A DNA stretch of 64,000 nt from Microbacterium trichothecenolyticum (GTDB lineage Bacteria; Actinomycetota; Actinomycetes; Actinomycetales; Microbacteriaceae). Positions 44,891-54,054 of this stretch are shown piece after piece. The stretch lies in the NCBI RefSeq assembly GCF_030818955.1, contig NZ_JAUTBF010000001.1:2666001-2730000 (forward strand), read 5' to 3'. Position numbers and translations under genes: made by a program. The notes under the pieces were generated by a model. It was not told the origin of the DNA. It was given only the letters and a program-made list of their open reading frames with translations, and searched no databases. Numbering within the stretch: the first letter of the stretch is position 1; each line of letters opens with the position of its first letter.

Positions 44891-45860
44891 TCATTGGTGC
44901 AGCTGTTCTGCCTGATGTGAGGTGTCAGGCGACACGAGCACGAACGTAGTCTGCTCGCGGAAGGCCACCCCAAGGCCGGCGTCGCTGAGAAAATCTCGAA
45001 GGTCAGCGGTAGGGCGTTCGGGAAGGAGCACCGAACAGCGTAGATCGTCGACGTGCACGTGTCGGCGGTAGTCGTAGAGCTGGCCGACCGCCATACGGAG
45101 GTCCGAGCGGCTGACAATTGCCTTCGCCTCATAGAGGGTGTGATCGGATTCGTCGTAGATATCGGTGAGCAGCCGGGTGTGCTCGGCGGGTAGGTTTATC
45201 GCCCACCGAGTGAAGTTGTGCCCCACCCGATGTGCGATGAACTCGTCGACAAGCCGCGACTCCCGCCGTACCGCCAGGCCACCCACGCGATCCGCCGTTT
45301 CGAAGAACTCGGTTGAGTTAATTTCGACGGGGACCGAAACGGCATTCGGTTGGCGCGTCATTTCTGAGTAACCGACGAGCTCAACGACTCTATCTGGGAT
45401 CACGCTCACTGGCAGCAGTCGGAAGACGAGCACTGTGCGCAGCGCTCGCGGTTCGATCGAGCGCTGGCATGCGCTCGAATGGCACGTCGGGGTCGAGGAT
45501 GAACTCTCCGATGTACCGTTGAAGCTTTGTGCTCGACCCCGCCACGACGCCCGCTGCGCTAAACGCGTGGAGGGAGCGTCCTTTCGCGGCGTGGGTCAGG
45601 ATTGGTGAGTTGCTGCCGCTGAGCTTCTGGTCTCCATCGCGGCCCGCGCCGGTGTAATGGAACACCGCGCCGTCCGGGGAGAAGCCGTCGTAGACGTACC
45701 CGAACTGTTTGCCCTCGGCGGGGTCTGTGAACACAAAGACGGAGTTCGAAGTGTTGCTCGGAACGATGCCACCAGACTGAGCGCTGCCGCCATACTCGAC
45801 CACGAGGTCGGCACGTGTGACGATGTCGCCTGCGCGGAGGCGGACGACGGGCGATGGCAC
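44891..45860 (-). pseudogene. ScoMcrA SRA-like domain protein (type IV restriction-related), frameshifted
   Basis: The upstream frame from GTG 45860 reads LRAGDIVTRADLVVEYGGSA, SGGIVPSNTSNSVFVFTDPA, then FGYVYDGFSPDGAVFHYTGA and GDQKLSGSNSPILTHAAKGR. This is the SRA-like domain of actinobacterial ScoMcrA-type modification-dependent restriction proteins. The continuation (RTVLVFRLLPVSVIP ... HTLYEAKAIVSRSDLRMAVG, LYDYRRHVH) is in the +1 frame to 44891. The Glu-Ala-Lys near LYEAKA resembles a PD-(D/E)XK core. Deleting one base near 45430-45455 restores about 323 residues. A TATGTT -10 lies 6 bases before the start (leaderless), divergent from the mazG-like gene. Confidence 0.65.
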
Positions 45861-45968
45861 GTGCTCAACATATCGATCAGATCGAATTGACGGCGACATC
45901 ACTCGCGGGCGGGGGGACGCTACGACGAGCACGAACGTCGCCTCGCGAAGCCTGCGTCCGCACCCTGA

Positions 45969-45974
45969 TACGGT
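45969..45974 (+). promoter_or_regulatory. -10 element (TACGGT) of a leaderless promoter for the MazG-helicase pair
   Basis: TACGGT ends 7 bases before the GTG at 45982. The opposite strand has TATGTT 6 bases before the divergent start at 45860, so the 121-bp gap is a divergent leaderless promoter. Confidence 0.5.
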
Positions 45975-45981
45975 CGCAATC

Positions 45982-46302
45982 GTGACGAGTCAGCATGTTC
46001 AGAGGGCTCTCGAGGACTTCGTTCGCGAGCGTGACTGGGCCCAGTTTCATACCCCGGCGAACCTTGCCAAGAGCATTGCGATTGAGGCGGGCGAGCTACT
46101 GGAGTGCTTCCAGTGGAGCGACGATGCGGACGAGGCGCAGGTGCAAGCCGAGCTCGCTGACGTGGTGACCTATTGCATGCTGCTTGCGGCACGGCTTGGG
46201 GTCGACCTGGACGAGATCGTGCTCGAGAAACTCGCCATGACTCGGGAGAAGTACCCGGTCGATCGGGCCAGGGGACGGAGTGCAAAGTATGACGCCCTTT
46301 GA
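45982..46302 (+). CDS. MazG-like nucleotide pyrophosphohydrolase
   Basis: This 106-residue all-alpha NTP pyrophosphohydrolase has the metal-binding pattern Glu35-X2-Glu38 (IAIEAGELLECFQW) and Glu57-X2-Asp60 (ELADVVTYCMLLAARLG), then EKLAMTREKYPVDRARGRSA. Related enzymes hydrolyse dCTP or other (d)NTPs to monophosphates. It overlaps the helicase gene by 14 bp, so the two are translationally coupled and probably act together. Nucleotide depletion or removal of modified phage nucleotides would fit defence; that is inference. Confidence 0.85.
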   Translation: MTSQHVQRALEDFVRERDWAQFHTPANLAKSIAIEAGELLECFQWSDDADEAQVQAELADVVTYCMLLAARLGVDLDEIVLEKLAMTREKYPVDRARGRSAKYDAL

Positions 46303-48040
46303 GATTGATCGCCTGAACTTCACGCCGAGCGCGATTTCGGATTGGACGGCGGGTGACGAGCGCCGAACAAATTGGCCTGTCGTTTATGTGCTTGATGGTG
46401 CCGACTCGGCTGGCGCCGGGGCCGTGTACGTCGGTGAGACGGTCAACGCCGTTGCGCGCATGCGTCAGCATCTCTCCAACCCCGCCAAGCAAGTATTTCG
46501 ACACGTACGCGTAGTAATCGACGACACCTTCAACAAGTCGGCGTGCCTCGATCTGGAATCTCACCTGATCCGCTGGCTCGCCGGCGACGGACAGTTCACG
46601 GTGATGAACGGTAACGAGGGGATTATCGACGCTCGGTACTTCGAACGCGACCGCTACCGGCATAGCTTCCGCGACATCTTCGAGAAGCTGCGTTCTGAAG
46701 GAGTCTTCCAGCGCAGCATCCCTGAAATCGAGAACAGCGACCTCTTTAAACTGTCGCCGTTCAAAGTGCTCACGCCAGAGCAAGCGATCGCCGTCGAAGA
46801 CATCGTGGAAGGGCTCCTGGCTGATATCAAGGGCGGAGCGTCATCCGCGAGTGTGATCGAGGGACAGCCTGGCACCGGCAAGACCATTGTCGCGATCTTC
46901 CTGATGAAGCTTCTCGCCGACATCCGTGACCACGCTGATGCGGAAGAAGTCGAACCGGATTCGATGTTCGCCGACTTCTTTGTCCCCGGTAATCGCGAGT
47001 TGCTCGCGGGGCTTCGGGTCGGTTTCGTGGTACCGCAGCAGTCCTTGCGGGAATCCATTAGGCGTGTATTCAAGAAGACACCGAAGGTCACAGAAGCTCA
47101 GATTGTGACGCCCTTCGACGTGGGGGCATCAGACCAGCCATGGGATTTGCTCATTGTCGACGAGACTCATCGGCTGAACCAGCGCGCGAACCAGTCGTCG
47201 GGCGTTAACAACAAGCGATTCATCACGATCAACGAGAAGCTCTTCGGCGTTGACGACCCATCAAAGACGCAGCTGGACTGGATCCGCGCTCAGAGCCGGC
47301 ACCAGATCTATCTGGTCGACGTTGAACAGACTGTGAGGCCGGCTGACCTGCCTTCGAGCGTCCTACGCTCACTCGTGGACCAGGCAAGGTCGACGCATCG
47401 CCGGTACCCGCTGTCTTCCCAGATGCGCGTGCGTGCTGGCGCCGACTATGTGCAATTCATTCGGGAGTTGCTGCGGGGACAGGTCAACGCGACGGAGGGC
47501 CCCGACTTCGGTGACTACGACCTGAGGTTCTTCGACAACCTCGCGACGATGCGACGAGAGATCTCAAACCGCAACGACGAGCATGGCCTCGCCCGGCTGA
47601 TCGCCGGTTACGCGTGGGACTGGAAGAGCAACCGCGATAAGGAAGCGTTCGATATCGAGTTGGACGGCGTGCGCCTTCGCTGGAACAGTCAAGCCAAGGA
47701 CTGGATCAACAGTCCAGCATCCGTCCACGAGGTTGGGTCAATTCACACCGTCCAGGGCTACGACCTTAACTACGCGGGCGTCATCATTGGCAACGACCTA
47801 CGCTACGACCCCGGCTCCCGACAGCTCTACGTCGACCGCGCCTCGTATCGGGACGCCAAGGGCAAAGAGAACAATAAGCAACGCGGGATCGTCTACTCCG
47901 ACGACGACCTCTTGGAATTCATCCGCAACATCTACGGGGTCCTCCTGACGAGGGGCATTCGTGGCACGTACGTGTACGTGTGTGACGCGGCGCTACGCGA
48001 GTACATTTCGCATCACATTGAACGTCGTGTCACCCGCTAG
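46289..48040 (+). CDS. GIY-YIG nuclease / DUF2075 (Schlafen-type) helicase fusion
   Basis: This 583-residue protein has an N-terminal GIY-YIG endonuclease (VVYVL at 31-35, YVGET at 47-51, Arg58, catalytic Glu90 in CLDLESHLIRWL, Asn107), followed by a DUF2075 P-loop motor: Walker A GQPGTGKT 192-199, Walker B LLIVDETHRL with Asp291, YLVDVEQTVRP, a sensor in YPLSSQMRVRAG, and late motif SIHTVQGYDLNYAGVIIGND. It probably cuts DNA as it translocates. ATG 46289 (GGAG 8 bases before) is preferred over GTG 46280. Base composition is lower in GC than flanking core genes. Confidence 0.87.
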   Translation: MTPFEIDRLNFTPSAISDWTAGDERRTNWPVVYVLDGADSAGAGAVYVGETVNAVARMRQHLSNPAKQVFRHVRVVIDDTFNKSACLDLESHLIRWLAGDGQFTVMNGNEGIIDARYFERDRYRHSFRDIFEKLRSEGVFQRSIPEIENSDLFKLSPFKVLTPEQAIAVEDIVEGLLADIKGGASSASVIEGQPGTGKTIVAIFLMKLLADIRDHADAEEVEPDSMFADFFVPGNRELLAGLRVGFVVPQQSLRESIRRVFKKTPKVTEAQIVTPFDVGASDQPWDLLIVDETHRLNQRANQSSGVNNKRFITINEKLFGVDDPSKTQLDWIRAQSRHQIYLVDVEQTVRPADLPSSVLRSLVDQARSTHRRYPLSSQMRVRAGADYVQFIRELLRGQVNATEGPDFGDYDLRFFDNLATMRREISNRNDEHGLARLIAGYAWDWKSNRDKEAFDIELDGVRLRWNSQAKDWINSPASVHEVGSIHTVQGYDLNYAGVIIGNDLRYDPGSRQLYVDRASYRDAKGKENNKQRGIVYSDDDLLEFIRNIYGVLLTRGIRGTYVYVCDAALREYISHHIERRVTR

Positions 48041-48687
48041 TTCATTAGGGAAGCTCTCAGGGCGCACGGCCTGTTCTGTCCGTCTCACCGAGTATCCGCG
48101 AGGTGCCAGTTACTAGCCGCGCCGTTGACGGCTGCGATGCAGATCGGGTGGGCTGCTCGCCAGCTGCGTGGTCAAAGCAAGAGCACGCTTCGGCCCAAGA
48201 CCAGCCGCCAATGAGAGGTCAGCCTCCCGCAAGAAATTTGAGCTAGAAAGACCACAAATCAACGGTCGCGCGATACTGTCCGCGACTACGCCAGCTGTCG
48301 CATCCGCTACCGGGGAGACTGACTGACTTTAGCCCCTCCGACCTCATCGCACACGATCCCGCAATAAGCAACCTTCGCTCCGGGAGAAACGTGGGCGCGG
48401 TTCTCCGAGTAGTTGGATCCAGGCGGCTATGTTCGAGAATCAAGTCCCGCGAGTCGACTGCCCGAGGTTCAGACGGCCTCCGTAAATCCGGCACCCGGAT
48501 ACCTGCAGGGCGAAGCTCCCCGATCGGCGCTCGCGGAGAACCCGTTCCTCCATGGCATCTGCACTCGGCCCACATCGAGTGTTTGCACAGTGCACTCGCA
48601 TCGCGAGTCGGCAGTGAGGGCGATGCGCTGCGGTTACAGACCCCCGTTGCTCGCCACTCGGTTCTCCGCCCGCTCTGTTGCCTCAAC
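48041..48687. other. Gene-poor gap between the helicase and the broken GNAT gene
   Basis: No convincing gene is seen in this 647-bp stretch. A short minus-strand frame ending at TAG 48113-48115 (NFLREADLSLAAGLGPKRAL, ALTTQLASSPP) has protein-like composition and could be a C-terminal stump of an unidentified gene. The remainder has mixed composition and frequent stops. Confidence 0.5.
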
Positions 48688-49319
48688 TCAAAGGCGCTGC
48701 CCAAACGCGCCCCGTTCTGGCGGGATCAGCGCGCGAATCTCGGGGCTGTCTAAGCCCGCGACCGCTTGTGCTACCCGTGGCGGTAACGCTTGCTCCATCG
48801 GCCCGACTCCTGTCTGCAGGCGACGCCTCAGCTCGAGGGTGGCATCGAGGACAGGTCGACCGCTCCGGCGCGGAAAGCAGTAGCGGTCTAGCAGCGCGCC
48901 GGGAACTATCACCTTATGCGCGACGATCGGATAGGCCGGGTCGGGGTCGACCCCGTCGGCCAGCAACAAACCCGCTGACCCGTTCTCAATCCAAGCGAAG
49001 CCGAACTGTTCCCTTTCAACAGCCCAACCACGACCACGGTAAAGCGATACCGCCGACCTTGGTATGTGTGCTGTCAAGACCAGCTCACGCCTCGATTGTG
49101 CGTCGGCCTCGATGTGGTCAATCAGGTCCGACGCAATCCCGCGACCTCTGTGCTCGGGAAGCACTCCGACGTACTCCAGGTATCGCGCTCGCACGAAGGC
49201 CCCCCGAACCCCTCAAGCGGCAAGGGGTGGGCGAAAGCGAAGCCGACCGCCTCGTCGTCTTCCATTGCGACCAGAATCGAAGCCATCGCAGCCACCTCAA
49301 ACTGGGTGAGCGGGAAGTC

Positions 49320-50670
49320 GGGACTGTCTGATTTCCGGTGTTTCTGGGTCGGCCTGACCGAGAGGAACAGGCCGTGAGGGACACGACCGAGATGATCGAT
49401 CCTGTGACCGGGGAGATCATCGATGAGCAGCAGCTCGCGGAGCAGCTGCTGAGGCAAGCGAAGGAGCAGGGTGTCGACTTGTTGGGCCCGGACGGGTTGC
49501 TGAACGGGTTGACGAAGCGAGTGCTGGAGACCGCGCTGGATGCGGAGATGACCGAGCACCTCGGCCGCGACAAGCACCAGCCCGCCGAGGGTGGCAACAT
49601 CCGAAACGGGACGAGGTCGAAGAGGGTGCTCACCGAGGTCGGCCCGGTGGAGATCGATGTGCCCCGGGACCGAGACGGATCCTTTGACCCGAAGATCGTC
49701 CGCAAGCGGCAACGCCGGTTGACCGGTGTCGACGAGATCGTGCTCTCGCTCACCGCTCGCGGGCTCACGACCGGAGAGGTCGCTGCGCACTTCGATGACG
49801 TCTACGGGGCGTCAGTGTCGAAGGACACGATCTCGAGGATCACTGACAAGGTGATCGAGGAGATGACGGATTGGCAGAACCGTCCGCTGGATCGCGTCTA
49901 CCCGGTGGTGTTCATCGACGCTCTGGTGGTGAAGGTCCGGGACGGCCAGGTGCGGAACAAGCCGTTCTACATCGCCGTCGGCGTGACAGTGAACGGTGAA
50001 CGCGACATCCTCGGGATCTGGGCCGGCGATGGCGGCGAGGGCGCGAAGTTCTGGCTCGGCGTGATGACCGAGATCAAGAATCGTGGCGCCGAGGATGTCT
50101 GCATCGTCGTCTGCGACGGCCTCAAGGGGCTGCCCGAGTCGATCAACACCGCGTGGCCGCTGGCGACCGTCCAGACCTGCATCATCCACCTGATCCGCAA
50201 CACGTTCCGGTTCGCATCTCGCCACTACTGGGAAGAGATGGGCAAGGACCTCCGCCCCGTCTACACCGCCCCAACGGAGGCGGCCGCAGCGGAGCGGTTC
50301 CGCGAGTTCGACGCGAAGTGGGGTCAGCAGTATCCCGCGATCACGAAGCTCTGGCAGAACGCGTGGGCCGAGTTCGTGCCGTTCCTGGACTGGGACGTGG
50401 AGATCCGCCGCGTGATCTGCAGCACGAACGCGATCGAGTCGCTCAACGCCCCGCTACCGCCGTGCGGTCCGGGCACGCGGGCACTTCCCGAACGACGCCG
50501 CGGCGCTGAAGTGCCTCTACCTCGTGACCCGCTCGCTTGACCCGACAGGTCGGGGCAGGGCACGCTGGGCCACGAGATGGAAGCCGGCACTGAACGCGTT
50601 CGCGATCGCCTTCGAAGGCCGTATCAACTAATGACCGCCGGCCCAGAAACACCGTTCATCGGAAAGACCC
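49320..50670 (+). mobile_element. IS256-family insertion sequence
   Basis: This 1351-bp element has imperfect terminal inverted repeats of about 33 bp (left GGGACTGTCTGATTTCCGGT; right end, reverse strand, GGGTCTTTCCGATGAACGGT; both continue GTTTCTGGG). The perfect 8-bp target duplication GGGAAGTC occurs at 49312-49319 and 50671-50678, as expected for IS256. It inserted into the GNAT gene. Fresh target repeats and intact ends indicate a recent event. Confidence 0.95.
49374..50631 (+). pseudogene. IS256-family transposase, frameshifted near the C-terminus
   Basis: This is a mutator-type DDE transposase of about 418 residues once corrected. It includes LTKRVLETALDAEMTEHLGR, RLTGVDEIVLSLTARGLTTG, VVFIDALVVKVRDGQVRNKP (first Asp), CDGLKGLPESINTAWP (second Asp) and STNAIESLN with the catalytic Glu. 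At the C4 run 50449-50452 one extra base shifts the frame. Removing it gives RYRRAVRARGHFPNDAAALK and an end at TAA 50629-50631. GTG 49374 is the likely start. As read, the enzyme loses its last 60 residues and may be inactive. Confidence 0.88.
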
Positions 50671-50777
50671 GGGAAGTCGGCAGCGAATACGGGATGAGCG
50701 CCAGGAAAAAGAGCCACCTCAAGCTCGAGGAGCTTAGGTAAGTCCTCCGCCGTGGCCAGGCGGATGCTATGTGACAC

Positions 50778-51313
50778 GTGGAGCTCCTTCGTTAATCAGC
50801 TTCGCCACTGTACCCAGCCGGTGGTGGATGCGCACGACGCGGGCCATGAACGTCTGGCTCCAGCGATAAACGCACCGGGGCTACTCGCATTGAAGACTGC
50901 TACCGGCGTTAGGCAATTGAAGGCTGACGCGAGCTGGCGCAGTAAGTCACCGGCGGCTCAACTGCCTGCTGTGCTGCCGCAGGCTGAACGCCGTGCGCGC
51001 GCCAAGGCCGGACATGCGGTGTGCGGGGAGAATCCAGGAGGCATCGATCGGTCGGCCGTCGGTGATCCGAGCGTCGAGCGTGTTACCAGGGATGGGGATG
51101 TGATGGTCGCTCACACGACGGGTGGCGACCGGGCAGCTTTTGGCCAGAAAGCAGGCCCCCACCGCGACTCGACGGCGCAGAGGATCCGCCGTATCGCGTC
51201 GCATGTCTTGGCGCGCTGAGGCGGGCGTGCTGTGCGTGGCTGGCCACGGCTGCGTGTAGTGAGTCGCTCGTCGCTGTGTCGTATGCAACACCTCGTCGCG
51301 GAAAGGAATCGAG
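50778..51313. other. Gap without recognisable gene
   Basis: The 536 bp between the GNAT start and the sce7726 gene have open frames on both strands, but none has a family pattern, a Shine-Dalgarno-supported start or consistent codon bias. I see no repeat or RNA feature in it. Confidence 0.45.
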
Positions 51314-51970
51314 ATGCGTAGTGTTGCTGACCATGTGTGCGAGCATCATCCGCAGGGCGATTGGGGAAGGCGACTGATGCGCGATGCAGACGTGCGACTG
51401 GCACTTCACAGATGGCTGCGCGAGCAGCACCACAACGAGAGCCACCAGACCCGCATCGTCGACGAGCTGGCGATTGCTGGCCAAGTGCGAGTCGACACCG
51501 CCGTGTTGAATGGCTCCTTCGCCGGATTCGAGATTAAGAGCGCAAGCGACACCCTCCGTCGGCTTCCCCGACAGGTCGAGGTGTATTCGGCTGTCCTTGA
51601 CTACGCGACGCTTGTGGTGGCACGTAACCATGCGGCCAAAGCCAGGGAGCTCCTCCCACGCTGGTGGGGCGTGATCGAGGCAGTTTCCGTGGCCGGCGGA
51701 GACCCTGTCGTCCTACGGACAGCCCGCGAGCCACGGCCGAACCCTCGCCTGGAGCCGCGGCTGCTGTGCACCCTTCTGTGGCGGAGTGAAGCACTAGACG
51801 AACTGGAACTGCGGGGCATCGCGGCAGGTGTGCGCAGCAAGCCGAACCGCGTGCTTTGGGACCGGCTGTGCGACTCACTGGATTCCGCGGAGGTCCGCCA
51901 GATCGTGCGCGAGCGCCTGAAGGCTAGATCAGGGTGGAGAGCTGAAACGCCACCACTTCAATGTGCCTGA
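51314..51970 (+). CDS. sce7726 family protein
   Basis: This 218-residue protein has the sce7726 pattern MRDADVRLALHRWLREQHHN, then RIVDELAIAGQVRVDTAVLN, GSFAGFEIKSASDTLRRLPR and QVEVYSAVLDYATLVVARNH. The Asp ... Glu-X-Lys (FEIKS) spacing looks like a PD-(D/E)XK nuclease core. Two starts are plausible: ATG 51314 (AAAGGA upstream) or ATG 51377 (GGGGAAGG upstream), the latter matching the usual N-terminus better. The 3' end overlaps the convergent beta-family gene by 47 bp. sce7726 and sce7725/beta proteins are a recurrent pair in accessory DNA. Confidence 0.82.
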   Translation: MRSVADHVCEHHPQGDWGRRLMRDADVRLALHRWLREQHHNESHQTRIVDELAIAGQVRVDTAVLNGSFAGFEIKSASDTLRRLPRQVEVYSAVLDYATLVVARNHAAKARELLPRWWGVIEAVSVAGGDPVVLRTAREPRPNPRLEPRLLCTLLWRSEALDELELRGIAAGVRSKPNRVLWDRLCDSLDSAEVRQIVRERLKARSGWRAETPPLQCA

Positions 51971-53000
51971 CCGTGCCCCACTCACGCCATTTCCCGGGGT
52001 TACCCGGAGTGGCAGAGCCGGCCACGACGGCTTCGATCCAGGCATCGGCTTGACTGCGCACGGGCGTTGCGTACTCCGCATGACGAGTGAGTTCATCGAG
52101 CGCGGGGATGAGCGCCGCCCCACCTTTGCCCGACCCACCCTGCCCCTTGAACAGTTCTCCCTTCGCGAGGAGGAAGTCATTAGTCACGGTGTAGCGGAGA
52201 GCCGCACTGATGCTTATGAAGCGAGGGTCTACGCCGAGTTCAATGGTGTCCGGCTTCAGGACGAGGTTGTCGAAAAAGTCTGGTGTCGGCTGGCTCATCG
52301 ACGCGAGTTTCGCGTGGACGGCGCTGTAGATGCGCCACTCATCACGTGGGTACTCGGTTGTCCCGCGGGGCACACCATTCACATCCGGAAAGCCCGCGCC
52401 GCCGACTGTTATCGATCGGAATGGGCCGAGGGCGCGTAAGGAGGTCAATTCCGCGATCACTGCAACCTCAATCACGGCCCCTTCTGCGCTTTCGAAGTCG
52501 ACGAACACATCGACCACGTCGGGGGCTACACCCAGGTCTCCGAGCAGCGCCGTGAGTCGGGCAGGGTCAATTGTGGTCCAGTCGAGCTGACGGAGTCGGA
52601 TACCGACGCCGGTTCCATGCGCAACGTGCAGGCTTGCCGCGGCCGCCTTCGCAGCGGCCGAGGACGACACCTCTACGAGCGGTGCGAGCTGAGTACCCGC
52701 GACGCGCGTCTGCGCCGCTAGCCACGCCAGCGGGTGCTGGCCGTCGATGATCGGTTCCGAGTCGAGCATCGAGACGTCCACGTATCCGGACCCGCCGCCC
52801 CACACCGCGGCAAGTTTCTCCGGGAGAGGTGCCAAGTGTGCCGGAATGGTCTTGCTGTACCGCTCGTTCTCGTAGTCCCACGTACGTGGGGCAATTTGGA
52901 ACACTGGCACCACAGCTGCCCTCGTTGCTCCGTTGACCCTCGCCAGCGCAGCGAGTTCCCCTGCGCGCGCCAGCGTGAATGGTCGGTATATCTTTCCCAC
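51924..53000 (-). CDS. Beta family protein (T4 beta / sce7725-like)
   Basis: This 358-residue protein of the beta family reads YRPFTLARAGELAALARVNG, AAVVPVFQIAPRTWDYENER, LAPLVEVSSSAAAKAAAASL, and near the end IPALDELTRHAEYATPVRSQ then REWGTVRHIEVVAFQLSTLI. The family was named from a phage T4-like gene; a nucleic-acid role is suspected but unproven. GTG start with GGGGGG upstream. It faces the sce7726 gene tail-to-tail with overlapping ends, whereas homologues usually lie in tandem. The two may form a two-gene system. Confidence 0.82.
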   Translation of the reverse strand: MGKIYRPFTLARAGELAALARVNGATRAAVVPVFQIAPRTWDYENERYSKTIPAHLAPLPEKLAAVWGGGSGYVDVSMLDSEPIIDGQHPLAWLAAQTRVAGTQLAPLVEVSSSAAAKAAAASLHVAHGTGVGIRLRQLDWTTIDPARLTALLGDLGVAPDVVDVFVDFESAEGAVIEVAVIAELTSLRALGPFRSITVGGAGFPDVNGVPRGTTEYPRDEWRIYSAVHAKLASMSQPTPDFFDNLVLKPDTIELGVDPRFISISAALRYTVTNDFLLAKGELFKGQGGSGKGGAALIPALDELTRHAEYATPVRSQADAWIEAVVAGSATPGNPGKWREWGTVRHIEVVAFQLSTLI

Positions 53001-54001
53001 TGCAGCCCCCCGGCCTCAAGCATCGTTGAAGGGGACACTACCGAGTATCTCCGACCCGAGAACGGCGGAAGCGAAGACGGCGTGTTGCGCGAACGCGACG
53101 TGATGGCCTCGTGCTCGGCACCGGGGTCCGCAGCGAGCTGGAGTCAAGCCGCTGCCATTCTTGGGCCCTAGTTGTACCCGGTCAGGAGGTTGGTGCGGTT
53201 CGGCTGGTGGGTGGTGCTCCGATGGCTGAGTGGATGCGTTGAGTGTTGTACCGCTCGATGAAGGGTGCAAGTGCTGCGGCTCGGGCGGTGTTGTTCTCGA
53301 AGGGTTGCCGGTAGGCCCACTCGGTCTGCAGGGTCCGGTTGAAGCGTTCGACTTTGCGGTTGTGCCAGGGGCAGTGTGGTCGGATGAATTTCTGCCGGAT
53401 GCCTCGTTCGACGCAGAGCTGTCGGAGTGAGAACCGGTATGCCCAGGCGTTGTCGGTTATTAATCGCTCGATACGGGCGATCCCGTGATCAGCGAAGTAG
53501 TCGATCGCTCGCTCCAGGAATCCCGCGCAGGTCGGCCCTTTCTCGTCCGGGAGAATCTCGGAGTAGGCGAGCCGGGAGTGGTCGTCGACGAGCGAGTGGA
53601 CATAGTCGAACCCGACCGGCGCATCCCGGTGCCGGTCGGCGATATCGCGGCCGAGGGAGCGCCGGCCGCCGCCGTCGGGGATGCGGCCGAGCTTCTTCAC
53701 GTCCATGTGGACCAGCTCGCCCGGGCGGTCGCGTTCATATCGGATCGCGGTCGCCTTCGATGCTCGAATCACCTCGCCGGTCATCAGATCGAGCCGGGAC
53801 AGATGCGGCTCACCACGACGGGCCAGGATCCTCGACGCGGTCCTGGGCGACACCCCGACCATTGCTGCGAGCTGGTCACGGCCCCAGCGCTGCTCCCGCC
53901 GTAACCGGACCAGCTCGATCTCGACCAGCTCCGGGGTTCGTGACGGCGACGACACCGGCCTAGTTGTACCCGGTCAGCACGTTGGTGACATTCGGATAGG
54001 G

Positions 54002-54053
54002 AGAAGGCCTCCACGATTGGTGGTGTCTAACGTCACCGAAGTGGAGGCCTTCT
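54002..54053 (+). promoter_or_regulatory. Hairpin sequestering the Shine-Dalgarno of transposase B
   Basis: AGAAGGCCTCCAC (54002-54014) pairs perfectly with GTGGAGGCCTTCT (54041-54053). The right arm contains the GGAGG that precedes the TTG start at 54055. Transcripts entering from outside would fold this stem and hide the ribosome site, a common way for IS elements to limit transposase. Confidence 0.65.
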
Positions 54054-54054
54054 C

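Larger units (their letters stand above)
48688..50777 (-). pseudogene. GNAT acetyltransferase gene split by IS256 and frameshifted
   Basis: The N-terminus lies right of the IS (GTG 50777, SD GAAGGAG; SHSIRLATAEDLPKLLELEV, ALFPGAHPVFAADFP). The rest lies left of it (LTQFEVAAMASILVAMEDDE, AVGFAFAHPLPLEGFGG, then VRARYLEYVGVLPEHRGRGI). Removing the element and one 8-bp duplication rejoins the codons exactly. The acetyl-CoA motif RGRGIA is present. A second lesion is a shift in the run of six C at 49200-49205 (plus strand), where one more base would restore frame. An intact protein would be about 245 residues. Confidence 0.85.

Noticed and set aside
48243..48704. A 153-codon minus frame before the GNAT gene
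   Set aside because: Cys/Arg/Ser-rich without recognisable motif or Shine-Dalgarno; it overlaps the GNAT 3' end.
50752..51219. A 155-codon plus frame right of the IS256
   Set aside because: It overlaps the GNAT start antisense and has no recognisable domain or ribosome site.
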